DNA from: Arctopsyche grandis
Lineage: Eukaryota; Arthropoda; Insecta; Trichoptera; Hydropsychidae
Assembly: GCF_051622035.1 (NCBI RefSeq)
Contig: NC_135365.1
Location: 24,924,001-24,988,000, forward strand
Direction of reading: 5' to 3'
DNA length: 64,000 nt
Below, in pieces: positions 48,726 to 60,946 of the stretch. Below the pieces are notes generated by a model. That model was not told the origin of the DNA. It saw nothing but the letters and a program-made list of their open reading frames with translations, and ran no database searches. Each line of letters begins with the position of its first letter. The stretch's first letter is position 1. The position numbers were made by a program, and so were the translations under genes.

Positions 48726-49397
48726 GAAATTTCTTTAAAAATATTATTTTTAGAAAAATAATATGGAAAAAAACATTATGAGCAATGACAGTCATAGTCC
48801 ATTTGTTTGCCACCCATTTCTTCCACCCGTTTCGACGCCAGCTTGCCGTTTCCACGAAATGGTATGAAAGTAGTACTTTTAATTTAGAGAATCAAGCTTT
48901 TTTTTATGTTTTTCTAAGAAATCCTTTAATTTAATTAAAACTCTAGATATTTATATCTAGAGTTTTAAGTTTAATACTAAGTTATGTATAATATGTGGTA
49001 AGCATACATCAACCGGAAGTGGCAGTTTACTTTTGTTCAATTTTTTCGACCCCTTTAACATGTGTGCTCTTCACGTAAAAATTGAAGTATAATTATTGTA
49101 TCCATGTGATGAAAAAAAAAATCACGTAATATGAATTCCGGTTATGAATCACTTAATTCATAACCGGAAGCGGGATTTTTTCCTTTTATAAAAGTCACAA
49201 ATGTTGTGACAACGATTATTTCCACGCCCTGAACAAATTTAGCTGAAAATTTATATTTGTATTCTTTTTTGGTCGGAATTCGTAAGCCGGAAGTAGAACT
49301 TTTGTCTTGTGTAAGTTTTCCTACATTTGTATTCAATTTGTATTGAAAATGCTCATAGCCGGTAAATATATCATAATGACAACTATTTTTAATGTAT
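48726..49397. other. AT-rich DNA with repeated ACCGGAAG words
   Basis: accggaag or gccggaag-type words occur at 49014, 49161 and 49285, along with aattcataaccgg; possibly an old repeat. No coding signal. Confidence 0.4.
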
Positions 49398-49406
49398 ATA
49401 TTATAC

Positions 49407-49820
49407 GGGTCTACCTCACGGGCCGGAATGTGAAATTACCGAAAACGCAAATATCGGAAGGCAAAGATCGAAAATCGAAAGATCTTAAGTCGAAAGATAA
49501 AAAAAGGGTGCATGGTAAACGGTACATATTCACGTACATACTCACTTAATTTGCGCGAGCAGGATACAACAGGAACAAGAGGAACAGGCTTTTCCTCCCG
49601 TATTAATGTGCGCACGCAGAATACGGGAGGAAAAGCCTGTTCCTCTTGTTCCCGATGTATCCTGCTCGCGCAAATTAAATGAGTATGTACGTGAGTATGT
49701 ACCGTTTACCATGCACCCTTTTTTTTTGATATTTCGACTTAAAATCTTTCGATTTTCGATCTTTGCCTTCCGATATTTGCGTTTTCGGTAATTTCACATT
49801 CCGGCTCGTCACGGAGACCG
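49407..49820. mobile_element. 414-bp foldback TIR element, copy 2 (MULE-like, 9-bp TSD)
   Basis: Same arm order as 3254-3631: gggtctac end, aaagatcgaaaatcgaaag, catggtaaacggtac, gagcaggatacaacagg, cctcccgtatt, and the reverse. Flanks atattatac (49398-49406) and aaattatac (49821-49829) agree at eight of nine. The centre is longer than in copy 1 and keeps aacaagaggaacaggc in both arms. Confidence 0.85.
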
Positions 49821-49829
49821 AAATTATAC

Positions 49830-50880
49830 ATATTTTTTTTATTCTAACCTTTAATTAAGGTTGATAGAATGATGTTTATGATATTTTCCAAAAGAATTGT
49901 TCTCGAAAACAGTGTATAACATTGATTGATTGATTGATTGTGTATTTCAATTTGTTTCAGAAAGTTGTACAAGCTATTTTTAAAGTTCATTAACTCGATT
50001 ACGTAAGGAAATATGTATGTATGTATTTGGCTAAGAGTATTTGTAATGGTTTTCATTATATATGACTGTTCCATTAGTGCTGGTTTATGTATTAGACATC
50101 TCGACAGTTATAAAAGGATCCATAATGCATTTCCGATAGTTTTTACCGACAGATAGTTCTACAAAAGTACTCCAACTGAAGCGTTCTGGAACTGAAAAGT
50201 CCTCAAAAGGCCGAGTCTGAAAATATTGAAAATCAATATTTAAATGCGTCCGCGTATTTATGTATTATTTACAAGCAAAATTTACATATTCGTTTAATTG
50301 GAGTGAGTCGTTCTCGTTTGACATTCTGTCTTGTTATTTCTTGCCATTCTTTCTGGCTGTCAAACACAAAGGCGGCGAAGACCACCACCCTCACACTCCC
50401 ACTTTTCACCCCACCCACCCTGAAGCCTCCATCCCCTCCTCCTCACCTCGTCCCGCACCCCCCCTCTGCCCAGAAAGAATGCGAAACAAATAAAGAGAAC
50501 GGTCCACGCCTGCCTACAGCGGCTCCTTCCGACTCCCATGACCACCCTTTCTCCACCCCCTTCATCTCCCCCAACGGTCGTTATGACCTCTTTTCTGTGT
50601 TTGATGGGAAAAATATTACAATTAGACGACGATAACGGCAACTTTAAAGCAAAGCACTTCTCATTTCCTCGTCGCCTTTTTATAATCGCATGTACAATAG
50701 AAATAAGAGTTTGTATTAAAAAAGCGCAAACTTGAAACTTTAGATAGAAATATAAACCATCACGGAGAGTATGTATAACGGATTGTATTTGTAACATATA
50801 TACGTCGTTTTGCATAATAGAATTAATTAACAAAAATATTTTTATAATATTTGCAACTTTATTTTTATTTTATTTTATTT
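49830..50880. other. Intergenic with a C-rich tract (50380-50610)
   Basis: The plus strand is pyrimidine-biased at 50380-50610 (caccctcacactccc, cctcctcctcacctcg). Several overlapping frames on both strands pass through it, an expected result of the composition; I call none. The rest is AT-rich. Confidence 0.45.
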
Positions 50881-50883
50881 TAT

Positions 50884-50990
50884 ACCAGCAGCAAAGCTTA
50901 GTTTTGAGCGTGTAATGCTTTCAACTGAGTGGTCACGGGGTCATTCCCTGGCCCGTTGCTGCTTGCCAGGCCTTGGATATGTGACTCCAG
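50884..50990 (+). mobile_element. SINE head, interrupted
   Basis: ccagcagcaaagcttag, gagcgtgtaatgc, gtggtcacggggtc to gtgactccag, where a palindromic element begins. The body resumes near 51345. Confidence 0.75.
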
Positions 50991-51336
50991 GGGGTTTGGT
51001 GCATCCGCTCTAAAATCGCCAGATTAACAGAACGGCAGCTTTAAACGTAATTCTCGTTTTCTCGAATGATAGATTGCACATCAGATGACGAGTAACCTTT
51101 CGATGTGCACAGATGCAATTATTAAAATTGAGTTGGATCTTTCTGGCGAGTTTAATAAGGCAAGATTTGGAACTATTACCATTTTAATAATTGCATCTGT
51201 GCACATCGAAAGGTTACCCGTCATCTGATGTGCAATCTATCATTCGAGAAGATGATAATTGCATTTAAAGCAGCCGTCCGTTAATCTGTCGTTCAATTTG
51301 TCTGGCGATTTTAGAGCGGATGCACCGCATCCGACA
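50991..51336. mobile_element. ~345-bp palindromic element within a SINE
   Basis: ggtgcatccgctctaaaatc (50998-51017) is exactly reverse-complemented at 51307-51326. A long inner arm (gattgcacatcagatgacg, cctttcgatgtgcacag, atgcaattattaaaat) also recurs in reverse. The spacer at 51130-51175 is unpaired. The left arm has lost about 20 bases. No clear duplication; ccag near both ends is a weak candidate. Confidence 0.8.
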
Positions 51337-51344
51337 CCAGTCGA

Positions 51345-51425
51345 TCAATTTTTGTCAATTTATCTGATTTCATTGAAACGGTTCCAAAAAATTGCAAAAA
51401 GATGCAAAAATTTCAAAAATTCAAG
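51345..51425 (+). mobile_element. SINE body, continuation
   Basis: Resumes tcaatttatctgatttc and gaaacggttcc, following the order of the head at 50884-50990. Confidence 0.65.
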
Positions 51426-51479
51426 CATCTCAAATTCAATATACATATATATAAAAATGCTGTAAATATATTGAAAGAA

Positions 51480-51735
51480 CAACTCCAATACGCTTTCCTG
51501 GCCAATTACAAACGTCAAAAAATATGTTTTACAGAGCATTATATAGATATACATATCTATACATAGATGCGCAATTTTTTGCAGCATTTTCAATTTTCAA
51601 CCAATTATGTACATTAAAATTTTGCGAGAAATAGGACAAGATTGTGAAGTTTTTGGAAACGTTTCCAATGAAATCAGATGAATTGGCAAACTTTGAAAGG
51701 AAACAATCGACCTTGGATTCACATATCAAGGTTGA
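51480..51735 (-). mobile_element. SINE, 5'-truncated, reverse
   Basis: tccaatacgctttcctggcc at the left, gcagcattttcaa, body with gaattggcaaactttg, ending tatcaaggttgaggtcc. The tRNA head is missing. Confidence 0.7.
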
Positions 51736-51739
51736 GGTC

Positions 51740-52260
51740 CTCTAGTGAGCTATGTACGTAGTGGCTTAACTTGTAAAGTGCAGTTATATGCACTCTTTTT
51801 GTTTACTTTTGTTATATTCATGCCCGTTTACCATTACCATTACGTTCACCGGGAATTAACTTATGTAATCATCTAATATTTCATTCAAAATGCTTCGTGA
51901 GACTGCGGATGACATCTACACAGTCCCAAAAATAGCCTCCTGGAGTCTTTTCGGTGATATTTTAAACTTGTTTGACAGTGATTGATAATGCTGAATTCCA
52001 TATTTAAAGAAATGTAGGAGAAACTTTTTGGTTGCATATGGATATGCCTACACGTGCGACCTCCCAAACATATGCATTCTGCACTGCAGGGAAGCCAAGG
52101 ATACGTGACGTCCCATACCACTCAGTGTGTTTTCATCTTAAAAATCCACTACCACTACCGCTATCTCAGTTAGGGCCGATTCCGGTTTCTGAGCTTCGCT
52201 AATATGAGTGAATAATATCAATATGGACCACAATTTAAATTTATTGTAATTTAATTGTTG
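51740..52260. other. Unrecognised intergenic DNA
   Basis: No repeat match within the window and no convincing ORF; a minus frame at 51885-52121 is unrecognised. Confidence 0.4.
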
Positions 52261-52264
52261 ATAT

Positions 52265-52649
52265 TGTTGCGTAGGGGTGGGTGGAGGATGCAAATAAAAG
52301 GCCAAAGTCGCTTCACAGCATTTATTGGGTGATTAAGGAGATCCACGCACAGCCAGTGCTCCGTCCAGAATGCCTTCATATGGCCTAAGTACCTGCTTAT
52401 AAAGAGCAGGTCGCTCACTGCATCTTCCTCGACGCGTTTGTTTACCTATTGTTATAGTCACGTACCAGAACGCAGTCCCACGGTCTCAGCATGCAGTCAA
52501 TTCTGGGAAATCTAGCGGGAAGTGACCGAATGCCGTTATCAACCACTAAGTCAATTCGGGGGGTCTCCATTGTTAGGCAACTGCACTTAAGCTTGGAGAT
52601 AATCCTCGAAAACCAATTAAAACGGCGGCTCCTTTTAGCACATGCTACA
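52265..52649 (-). mobile_element. Solo LTR, 385 bp, ATAT duplication
   Basis: On the minus strand it runs from tgtagcatgtgc to tacgcaaca (TG...CA), with TATA-like ctctttataagcagg and cacccaataaatgc downstream in the right order. atat occurs at 52261-52264 and 52650-52653. Not similar to the 278-bp solo LTR. Confidence 0.75.
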
Positions 52650-52709
52650 ATATTCTTAAATTTTAGGGGACTAGACTAGTCCCTTTAGTCCAATGACGGC
52701 ACGCCACTG
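52650..52709. mobile_element. hAT-like terminal fragment
   Basis: Ends ggcacgccactg, the reverse of a cagtggcgtgcc hAT-type terminus. No partner end was found upstream. Confidence 0.4.
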
Positions 52710-53935
52710 GTATGTACATACCTTTGTTTATGTACATATGGTTGTAAACAGTATGCTATTTTGAGAAACTTTGTTATTCCCTACATCGAATATTAATTAC
52801 GTAAAATAAACGGATAGTCCATAAAATATTAAATTTTCCCACAAGTACGGGAGTATTAGTATATGTATGTACTACATACATGTATACATACATCCAAGAG
52901 CTGTGTGAATTTGGATCATATTAAAAAAACAGATGATAATAATATTATATAAACAGTACATTAGTTCAAAGAAAATGTTCACAAGTAAAAGTCAAAATAT
53001 ATGGTAAATAAATAAATATGTGATGCAGGATGTATAAAAATACACGTGGTATATATGTAAGAATGGGTGATGATATACATATGTCCATACAAAAGGTTAT
53101 TATTATATTGATGTGGGGTATCGTTTTGTTACGTATTTCGTTGCCGTTTGCAATATATTAAATTTGGTTTATTTCTGTTTAATTTTTTTCGCCATCTCCA
53201 GTTCCATTTCCTGGGCAGCGAGCGTAATAAGTAGGGGTGGCCGTCCTTGGAAACAATATTTTCAGTTTAAAGAGACTTCCGGTGGTACTCACCCTTCGCC
53301 ATACTACCAACTCTGCCACCGGTCCTTCTTCCTGACCCCTCCCCCCGCACCCCCTCTTCATCCCCTCCCTTGCAGCCCCCCCATCGCCGGCTCGCTCAAT
53401 CTATTTGTCTCTCTTTTGTTGTATTTTTATTCATTTCTGTCCATTTATGTAAAGTAAAATTCAGTGAAAAGTGCAGTGCGGCTCAAAATACTCGCACGCC
53501 TTGTGAAATTGATTATTGTATGTATGTATGTACATACATACATGAAGATGGTGCTTAGTGAAAGATCGTTATTAAAATACGTATTTAAATGATTTGGGGG
53601 GGGGGGGAGGAGTTATTGAAACGAAAAACATTAATATAATCAAGAAATTTATTCAGAATAACGTATGGTAAATCGGACTCAATCCATCTGTTGATTGATT
53701 GATTGTGATATAATAGCACCGTTATATATAGTACTGGTACACAATCACCGTGTGATAATACCGTTACATAGAGGTACATACGTTCAGGGATCCAAATGAT
53801 AAGGCCAAAGTCAAAGCCAAAGTGTGTCCCTCCTTTTAAAGGCAGGTAGCCGAGTGTTCGGAAATGCAATAGTCCGAACAGATCCGGGAGTCTATAAACG
53901 TTATTTCCTATAAACGATCTTTCCCACAAACTAGG
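52710..53935. other. Intergenic with a C-rich tract (53300-53400)
   Basis: ctgacccctccccccgcac and neighbours form a strongly C-rich plus strand at 53325-53400. A run of 12 or more G lies near 53597-53608. No convincing gene; a minus frame at 53585-53929 is unrecognised. Confidence 0.45.
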
Positions 53936-54132
53936 AAATAGGTTTTTGAGCTATTTTTCCTATTATGCTGTAGATTAACATTATAATAATATAATACTAT
54001 GATTACTAACCAAATTAAATTAAATTGTAAAATAGAAAATGATCAGTTGACCAGTAGCTATTAAAATAGATATAAGATGTATTGTGAACATAGTTTCGTA
54101 ATAATAAAAAGCATTAAAAAAAAAAAAAAACA
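53936..54132 (+). mobile_element. Jockey-like LINE 3' end, copy 1
   Basis: ataggtttttgagctatttt through gtattgtgaacatagtttcg to a poly-A run (54117-54130). It matches the 3' untranslated part of the copy at 61985-62675 almost throughout and has no coding sequence. Confidence 0.8.
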
Positions 54133-54492
54133 GGAATTCCCTACAAACTCCAAAAAGAATTATCCACTTTACATTGGTCTGCAATTCCTACATTACAGTA
54201 CTATAAAATTTATCAACTAGCCAAATATGTGTGACGTTCTTGGTTACATACATAGATTCGAAATTTTATAGTTCAGATTTTTTTTTATTCAGTATAAAAA
54301 TGTTCAAACATTGAAAACATTTGTATGATTAAAAATTTTGGATAGTGGAAAGCAATAAGCACATGAATTAAGTATTATTTAAAAAATATATATTATTTAA
54401 TAATTTAATATTTTTACCATGGTGTAATTACGGGATTGCCTCAAGGCAACATATGTACATACATACTATGTATATCAATTTATAATATTACT

Positions 54493-54770
54493 AGTGCTTT
54501 TACCCGGCGTCGCTCGGTAATATAAACCGCTTAAACATGATTAATCTAATAGTAAACATTTTATTAAATTTATTTGAATAGTTTTATTTTATATAAATTT
54601 ATTGTAATAGTTTTATTTTATATAAATTTATTTGAATAGTTTTATTTTATATAAATTTATTTGAATAGTTTTATTTTATATAAATTTATTTGAATAGTTT
54701 TATTTTATATAAATTTATTTGAATACTCATTTGTTTTTTTTTATTAAATTGACTTGTCACGAACAAAAAA
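54493..54770 (-). mobile_element. Helitron-like repeat, copy 3, with 29-bp tandem repeats
   Basis: tactagtgc and acccggcgtcgctcggtaa at the left give, in reverse, the CTAGT end seen at 34808. Five units of about 29 bp (gaatagttttattttatat followed by aaatttattt) occupy 54576-54720. Confidence 0.55.
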
Positions 54771-54784
54771 ATATATGTATATAG

Positions 54785-54980
54785 GAATGATTTTTGAACG
54801 AGCCGTATGTGTGGTTGGCCAAACTGCTAAGGATAAAGTGTGTGTGGTATGCATGGGAGAGACCGGATGCATGTTGCTATGGTCACTTGTTGGAGAACAA
54901 GCCGGACGACATGGTTATAATAAATAGATTTGACTGAATCTGCGCTTTTCACTTGGAATTCTTCACATCCGGATCCTATA
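54785..54980 (+). mobile_element. Solo LTR of the gag-only family
   Basis: tttttgaacgagccg, gtgtgtggtatgcatggg, gaccggatgcatg, gtcacttgttggagaac and tcacatccggatcctata match the LTRs at 20804 and 23839. It contains an insertion near 54806-54830 relative to them. tatatgtatata flanks it on both sides. Confidence 0.85.
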
Positions 54981-55324
54981 TGTATATACTGTCTCTTTCG
55001 AAATTATATGTATACCAGAATCCGGCTTTGCCCCCAGAGTCTGTACGCTGCCAACCGTCCGGAATTATATGCGAACCAGGCAGTATATGTCGGAGTATTT
55101 CATCAGGTAAGAGTCCAATTAAATTCAGGGCACGGCAATAGGAAGGAGCGGGTCGACCGAGCCTCGCTTCCGAGCCTAGAGGGTCCGCCCTGTCGAGAAT
55201 TCTCACTTTTGCCAAATATTGTATATAAATTGAAATTAAATATGCTCTACCAGACTTAATTTATTCTTATTTATTACTTTTAAATTATTAATTATTTATT
55301 ACTATTTTTAAATATTTTATTTGC

Positions 55325-55402
55325 ACGGGGGTTCATGACCAGGGGGTTTTTGACCGGGGGTATTTGTCCGGGGGGTATATGTCCAGGGGGTACATGTCCG
55401 GA
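55325..55402 (+). repeat. G-rich minisatellite, about five units
   Basis: gggggttcatgacca, gggggtttttgacc, gggggtatttgtcc, ggggggtatatgtcc and gggggtacatgtcc follow one another with a period of 15-17 bases. Confidence 0.85.
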
Positions 55403-55492
55403 TACATTGACGTTCCCACTCGTAATGCCTATTTACACGAAGCCAATATTGGCTTGGCTTAGTAGAATGTCTTAACAATGGTCCTCGTGTGA

Positions 55493-56044
55493 ATGCAGCA
55501 TTACACTAGTATGTTTCTATACGAGTGTACTTTTAAAATGAATCGTAGAAGCAGCGTCAGTTTTGTGTCTCCCTGTCCTTTCTTTCTGATACTGTCCTCT
55601 CATTATGAACTCTTCCATGCCATTGTCTTTTTAGTGCTGCCTTCCCGATTGCTTTTATTGTGGACACCAGAAATAGAAGGCAGAGCCCGAACAGAGTCAG
55701 AGAGGGACAAACCTATACGAAGCCTTGGCGACAGAGAGGGACAAAGCTATCTCGGAGGGCCGCTTTCAGTGTGTGGATCTCTGCCCGTCTATTGTCTCCC
55801 TCGCAAGAAATTTTCTTTTAGTCGCGAAATTTATTTTGCAAATGGACGCGACGATAAAGTTGCCTCGATTATTTCGGACTCCATTTTTATTAGAACTCGT
55901 TCGGTGTGTAACGTTGATAATAAAAGACTTTGGTTTTATTTCGACGTTTATTCTCCATTACACGAAATTACACTTGACTTGAACAATACAATGGTTACTT
56001 ATGTACATCATTTCGATGGCTATTTTACATATATTGTATATTAA
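55493..56044 (+). other. Unrecognised 183-codon open frame
   Basis: The sequence starts near MQHYTSMFLYEC and includes a hydrophobic run (residues 25-57). I recognise no domain. gagagggacaaa occurs twice in the DNA (55701; 55736), hinting at a repeat. A second frame overlaps at 55725-55982. It is less AT-rich than its flanks, so it could be an element fragment or exon, but I do not call a gene. Confidence 0.25.
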
Positions 56045-57215
56045 TAACATTGTACATCTCTGGTTTTAACATTGGAAATACATTGCAAGTGTAAAAGTTT
56101 CCGTGGCGGAAAAACTTCGGATAACTTGCGAGAGTCTGATAAAAATTGTACTTTTTTATTGCCTGTTTCAAAACATAAAAATTAAATCACTTTGAATATT
56201 CTGCTGTTTCTTTGAATGCAAATTAGATTTCGTTGTTATTATCAATTAGGAAAACCATTTGAAATATGCATATTAATTATTTTGACTAATTGGAAGCTGA
56301 TTGTTTCTGAAAAACCTATTTTTATACGTAAGTTTCATTTCCAATTAATTTTTCTATATTTATTTGAAAACATAAATATTATATTATACTTATCCGTTAT
56401 ATAATATTAATTAACAGCGAATGTTTCTGATTCAATCTGCGTATATTAATAACAGCAACTTCAACTACAATGTAGGTGTATTCTTTGATTTTATTTGTTA
56501 CTTAATATTTTTACTTTATTTTTGTTAGTCTTCATATTTTACATAGATTCTTCTTTCGATAGATGTGTACATATATTCATCTGAAACAAAATACGACTAA
56601 TATTAAAAAAATATATACAAAATTTCCCAATTTATTATGATGAAATTACATAATAAATTATGTATAATAAAGCGTATGAAATTGATTTGTTTGAGTAGTA
56701 ATTTTTCTTCTCACAGTACCTTACAAACATATATTATATGGACTGAGTTGTTTGAATTGACTTTCTTTGCTAATTTATTATGAAACATATCCATATTTCT
56801 CAACTAAGATTTATTGAACAGTTGGAATTTTGAGGTTTGTGCATGTAAAAGGTTCATAACAAAGGTTATTGTCAAATAAGAATCGAGATTTATGTACTTA
56901 GTTTGTCAATTGCCGAGATTAAAACGATGCTTCCTTTCGTTTTGTGATGAAACGGTAGAGTAAGTAGCAAATGGCTATGAAATTTATATTTGAAAATGAA
57001 TATGTTTAATAAGTGCTAGCAGTGAAAGAAAATTCAGGTCTGATTTGTGATAAATAGGATTCCATAAAGCAAAGACTTGACCTCTAGATCGAATTTTGTA
57101 TATGGCCGACGTCAACAAACGCGAAAAAGATTTTATTTGTCAGATTAGCATAACCGTCTATAGCTCGTCGTGAATTTCCATTTTAAAAGGACACAGGAGG
57201 GTGAATAAAGAAACG
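56045..57215. other. AT-rich intergenic DNA
   Basis: No repeats or coding signal recognised. Confidence 0.45.
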
Positions 57216-57219
57216 CAAA

Positions 57220-57780
57220 ATTTCTTACAAAAACTCCCCGCCCCGTTCCGCTCGGCTCGCCCTCCCACCCCACTCCCACCCTGACAACCCTTCAGCCCAC
57301 CCACTTCAATTTCTTACAGAACCGATTTTCATCATCCCTTTTTTTTACGAGGGAAGGAGAGCCGAAGTCCCTGACTTGGCCACCCCCATGCCTCCCTTTT
57401 TTACGCCCCGATTTTCCCCACCCCTTCGGCGTTTTCCATCTCGCAGACGACGGCACCTCTTCGCTTCCGTTTGTCCCCTCAGCAGCCCCTTTCGGATTTC
57501 TTCTACTTCTTCAAGGCAATGGGAAAAAGCGAATTTATATCTAAATTTGTGTGCGAGTCCGTCCTTCCACCCTCTTTCCGCCCCCGCTTTCGCTTTTGGA
57601 GATTTTTTCGCTTTAGTAATTATTATTATTCTGAAAGTCGCTCTCGATTCCTCTCCACCATCCCTCCCACTTCCATCCCTCCGACCTCTCCCCACCTCTC
57701 GCCCGCCGATCTCCTCGATATTTAAATATTCTCTAAAAACGCTCGGCGAGCCCTCGACCGGGAAGAAATGATGGGAGGCG
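57220..57780. other. C/T-rich single-strand-biased island
   Basis: The plus strand is strongly pyrimidine-rich with little G or A over ~500 bases (cgccctcccaccccactccc and similar). Long frames on both strands (57376-57771 +; 57345-57893 -) are products of this bias. Similar but shorter tracts lie at 50380, 53325 and 62940. Confidence 0.6.
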
Positions 57781-58067
57781 CTCCGGGGTGTGAGGGGTTT
57801 TCGGCAGAAAAAGGGGTGGAAGAAATGATGGCAGCTTACATTCAAACCAATGGCGCACTTTTTAATCAAAAAATATATACTATGTATACTCAAATATGGA
57901 CTGCATAAATATAGTTAAGCTCTGTTCTAAATCCTGTAGATTCACGAGAATATAAATAGCTTTTAGAAGTCGATTTCTGACGATTATAGCAGAGTTTATA
58001 CTTTGTAAACACATTAATGTGTTTTGAACACTAATAATGATTTTATGTACATATATGTATGTACATA

Positions 58068-58195
58068 TGTTACAGTCGAGGTGTATTTTCAGTTGTAATA
58101 TATTTCAAATGGCGTTTTCGGTAATTCATTTTCGAATACAAATCAACTAATAAATTCAACAATGTGCGCCAGTTGTATAATAAATTTATATTGAA
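58068..58195 (+). mobile_element. T1 element fragment
   Basis: Begins tgttacagtcgaggtg and includes cagttgtaatatattt and caatgtgcgccagttgta, matching the left ~130 bases of 24143-24722 with an internal loss. Confidence 0.7.
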
Positions 58196-58468
58196 AAATA
58201 CACTTTCCAGGACTACACTTTTAAAAATACAAAATACAATATTTAACACGCTAAAAATACACTTTTCGGAAAGAACACTTGATTTGAAGAAGATAAAGCA
58301 AAAACCTAGTTTCTAGGTTTAAAAAGTTAAAAAGTCTAATTTCTTATGAACAAAATACTAGTTATATATTTTAATACTTTACTAATAATATATATTAATA
58401 CTTATTACTAATATACTACTATATTTATTAATATATTTAATACTTTAGTACATATCTACATACATATA

Positions 58469-58890
58469 TAGCCAGCAGCATAGCTCGGACGTTAAGCTTC
58501 TGCTTACCGTCAAGAAGGTGCCGGGTTCTATCCCTGAATGAAAATGAATTTTTCAGAGTATGCTGTTGGTCAGACCTGGATTTGTGACTCCAGGTTGATC
58601 GTTTCCTATCAGAGTTTGCCAATTTTCTCTGATTTCATTGTTGAAACGGTTCCCGGAAAAAAAAATTGGCTAAAAATCCTTCCTACCTACTATGTCACCA
58701 CTATTTGAAATTTGATGGATGTACAATAAAAATTTATGTACAATTCATAGATGTCTCGTTAATTTGCGAGTTTTTTCAGTGTCTCGCAATTCAACGACTT
58801 ATAATAAAAAAATGCTGCATTTGTATTTGTAATTGGCCAGGAAGGCGCATTGGGATTTACCTGTAAGGCCTTCCTGGTATATATGTAAAA
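58469..58890 (+). mobile_element. SINE, full length
   Basis: Head gccagcagcatagctcgg, body, catagatgtctcg near 58747, tail hairpin ggccaggaaggcgcattggg to gccttcctgg, then a TAAAATAAAA tail. The head differs from other copies (accgtcaagaaggtgccggg). Confidence 0.8.
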
Positions 58891-58919
58891 TAAAAAATAA
58901 AATAAAATAAAAATATATA

Positions 58920-59523
58920 TGTTACAGCAGAAGTGTATTTTCAGTTGTAAGATTATATACTCCAACTGGCGTTTTAGGTTATTCATATTCGAATACAATT
59001 CAACTAGTAAATTATAGCTCTACCAGCGCAAATATACTTTCAACAATGTGCGCCAGTTGTAATATAACAGTTGAGTTTTGACAGCTTTGATGTTTTTACG
59101 ATTACTTTTGAATTCAACATTGTGTTAATATTTGATAGGTATTATTAATTATTGAAATGTGTTTCGTAGTAAGATAGCTCTAAGAATGTGTTTTAAATAA
59201 AATTGTGATTTTCCAACTCAATTTACTAGTCGAGTGACGTTTTAACGAAAAACTAACCTTTCCATTTAGCCTGGTACAAGCTTATAGTTGAAGTGTATTT
59301 TCAGTTATAATATATTTTGACCAGTTGGAATGTAATTCGCCATATGAATCAAATTACGTGGGTTAGACGGAATATATTTCAACTCATCAAAATATATTCC
59401 AACTGAAAATACACTTCAGCTATAAGGGTAGTTGGTAGCAGGTTAGATGGAATATATTCTAGTCAGGTCAAGGTCAAGTCTAGTCAAGGTATATTACAAC
59501 CGGAAGATGCACCAACTTTAAAA
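58920..59523 (+). mobile_element. T1 element, copy 2
   Basis: tgttacagcagaagtg, attcatattcgaatacaatt and caatgtgcgccagttgtaat in the same order as 24143-24722. It also has internal caactgaaaatacacttcag repeats. The right end is decayed, with a ggtcaaggtcaagtctag stutter near 59465. Confidence 0.7.
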
Positions 59524-60400
59524 TATATATATTATTTATGATCCATATATGTAAATTTTTGCACTCAAATAGTTATGACAGGGATATAAAATTAAATTAA
59601 ACGCACCGAGTCAATGGCAAGTACTTATCAAAACTTATTGTCAATAAATCAATAATGAAAATTTCCTTTTATTAAATTTTATTTCAATATAAATTTTACA
59701 TACAAAATTCAATCAACGTAAGAACAAAGTTTGCAATAAAACATTCGCAACTATTTTTATCGATTTTTTAATATGCATAAAAAAAAAAGTCAAATTTACT
59801 AGACAAATTGACCAGCGTTGCTCGTGGAAAAAGTGTTAAAAATATAACTTTTTCAGAAAATTTTGCAGCCTACGGTCTAATTTAGATTATCACGAGTAAA
59901 GAGTATACAACAAATTTGGCAATTTTAAATTAAAAACTGTTAATTTGTTAGCGAACAATCAAATAAGCAATCATTAATATTTTTATTATGGAATATTACA
60001 CTAAAGTAATCCAGAGAATATGCAAATCCTCTACATATAAATGTACGTTGCAACATATTTATACCATTACATAAAAATTTTACCGATTTCAATATTAAAA
60101 AAATTATATCAATATTAAAAAAACGAAAAGAATCTACGCCCCTGTGCTTTTATGTATACATTTAGACCGGTAGAAGCGGACGAGAGAAGAAAAGTAGCGG
60201 AGAAAAGAAACGAAGGAAAAGCGGGCACTTTACATCGAATGGAGGTTTACCGACTCATCCTTAAAGTACTAGTAAAATTATTTTATTTTAACTACTTTTC
60301 TTTTATTCATTTAAATATTGAATACCGATAATAAACAACATTACATTTTAAATATGTATGAAAACAAATTTTAACAATTGAACGGTTAGAATCGTAGATA
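59524..60400. other. AT-rich intergenic DNA
   Basis: Nothing recognised. A purine-rich stretch (60175-60225) has gagaagaaaagtagcgg. Confidence 0.4.
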
Positions 60401-60401
60401 A

Positions 60402-60944
60402 CACTACGACACGAAAAATGGTTCAGAGACGAGATATGACATTTCTCATAAATCTATGCCCAGTGAACACGATTTTTACCGATTTAAAATTCAGCACACT
60501 TCCAATTAACCCTTTTAAACGAAAACAAAAAATAGTATGGCCAGAACACTATCCCAATAAACATGTTTCAATAGAAAATACTCAATATAAAATAGTATTA
60601 ACAGTGGGAAAAAATCCCAAATAAAAATACGTACTTTTGACTTTCGATTTAAACTGGACGACTACTTAGAGAGATTTGAAAGCTGAAAAGTACTATTAAT
60701 GAAAGATAAAATACCTGACTATAGATTCCAATATTCATTTTGAACAGAAAATTGACAGATTTTGATGCATCGACCGAACAACACCAAGATATAGAAAAAT
60801 CGCGCGATTTAAAAAGACACATATATCTCCGAATCTTGAGCCAATCAACATTTTTTATTACCAGATTCGTGTTTACTGGGCATAGATCTATACGAAAAGT
60901 CATATCTCGTCTCTGAACCAAAAAAAAAAGTTTGTCGAACAGTG
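60402..60944. mobile_element. T2 element, copy 2
   Basis: Left end cactacgacacg, aaaatggttcagagacgag; right end ctcgtctctgaacc then ttgtcgaacagtg followed by ta. The interior matches 31200-31640 closely (acgaaaacaaaaaatagt, atcgaccgaacaacacc). A 68-codon frame at 60418-60624 starts inside the TIR and is unrecognised. Confidence 0.8.
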
Positions 60945-60946
60945 TA

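Noticed and set aside
50303-50833. Overlapping 110- and 157-codon frames
   Set aside because: Same composition effect in a C-rich tract; no recognisable motif.
57345-57893. 182-codon Arg/Gly-rich frame on the minus strand
   Set aside because: The frame is a by-product of the pyrimidine-rich plus strand; frames are open on both strands and no domain is seen.
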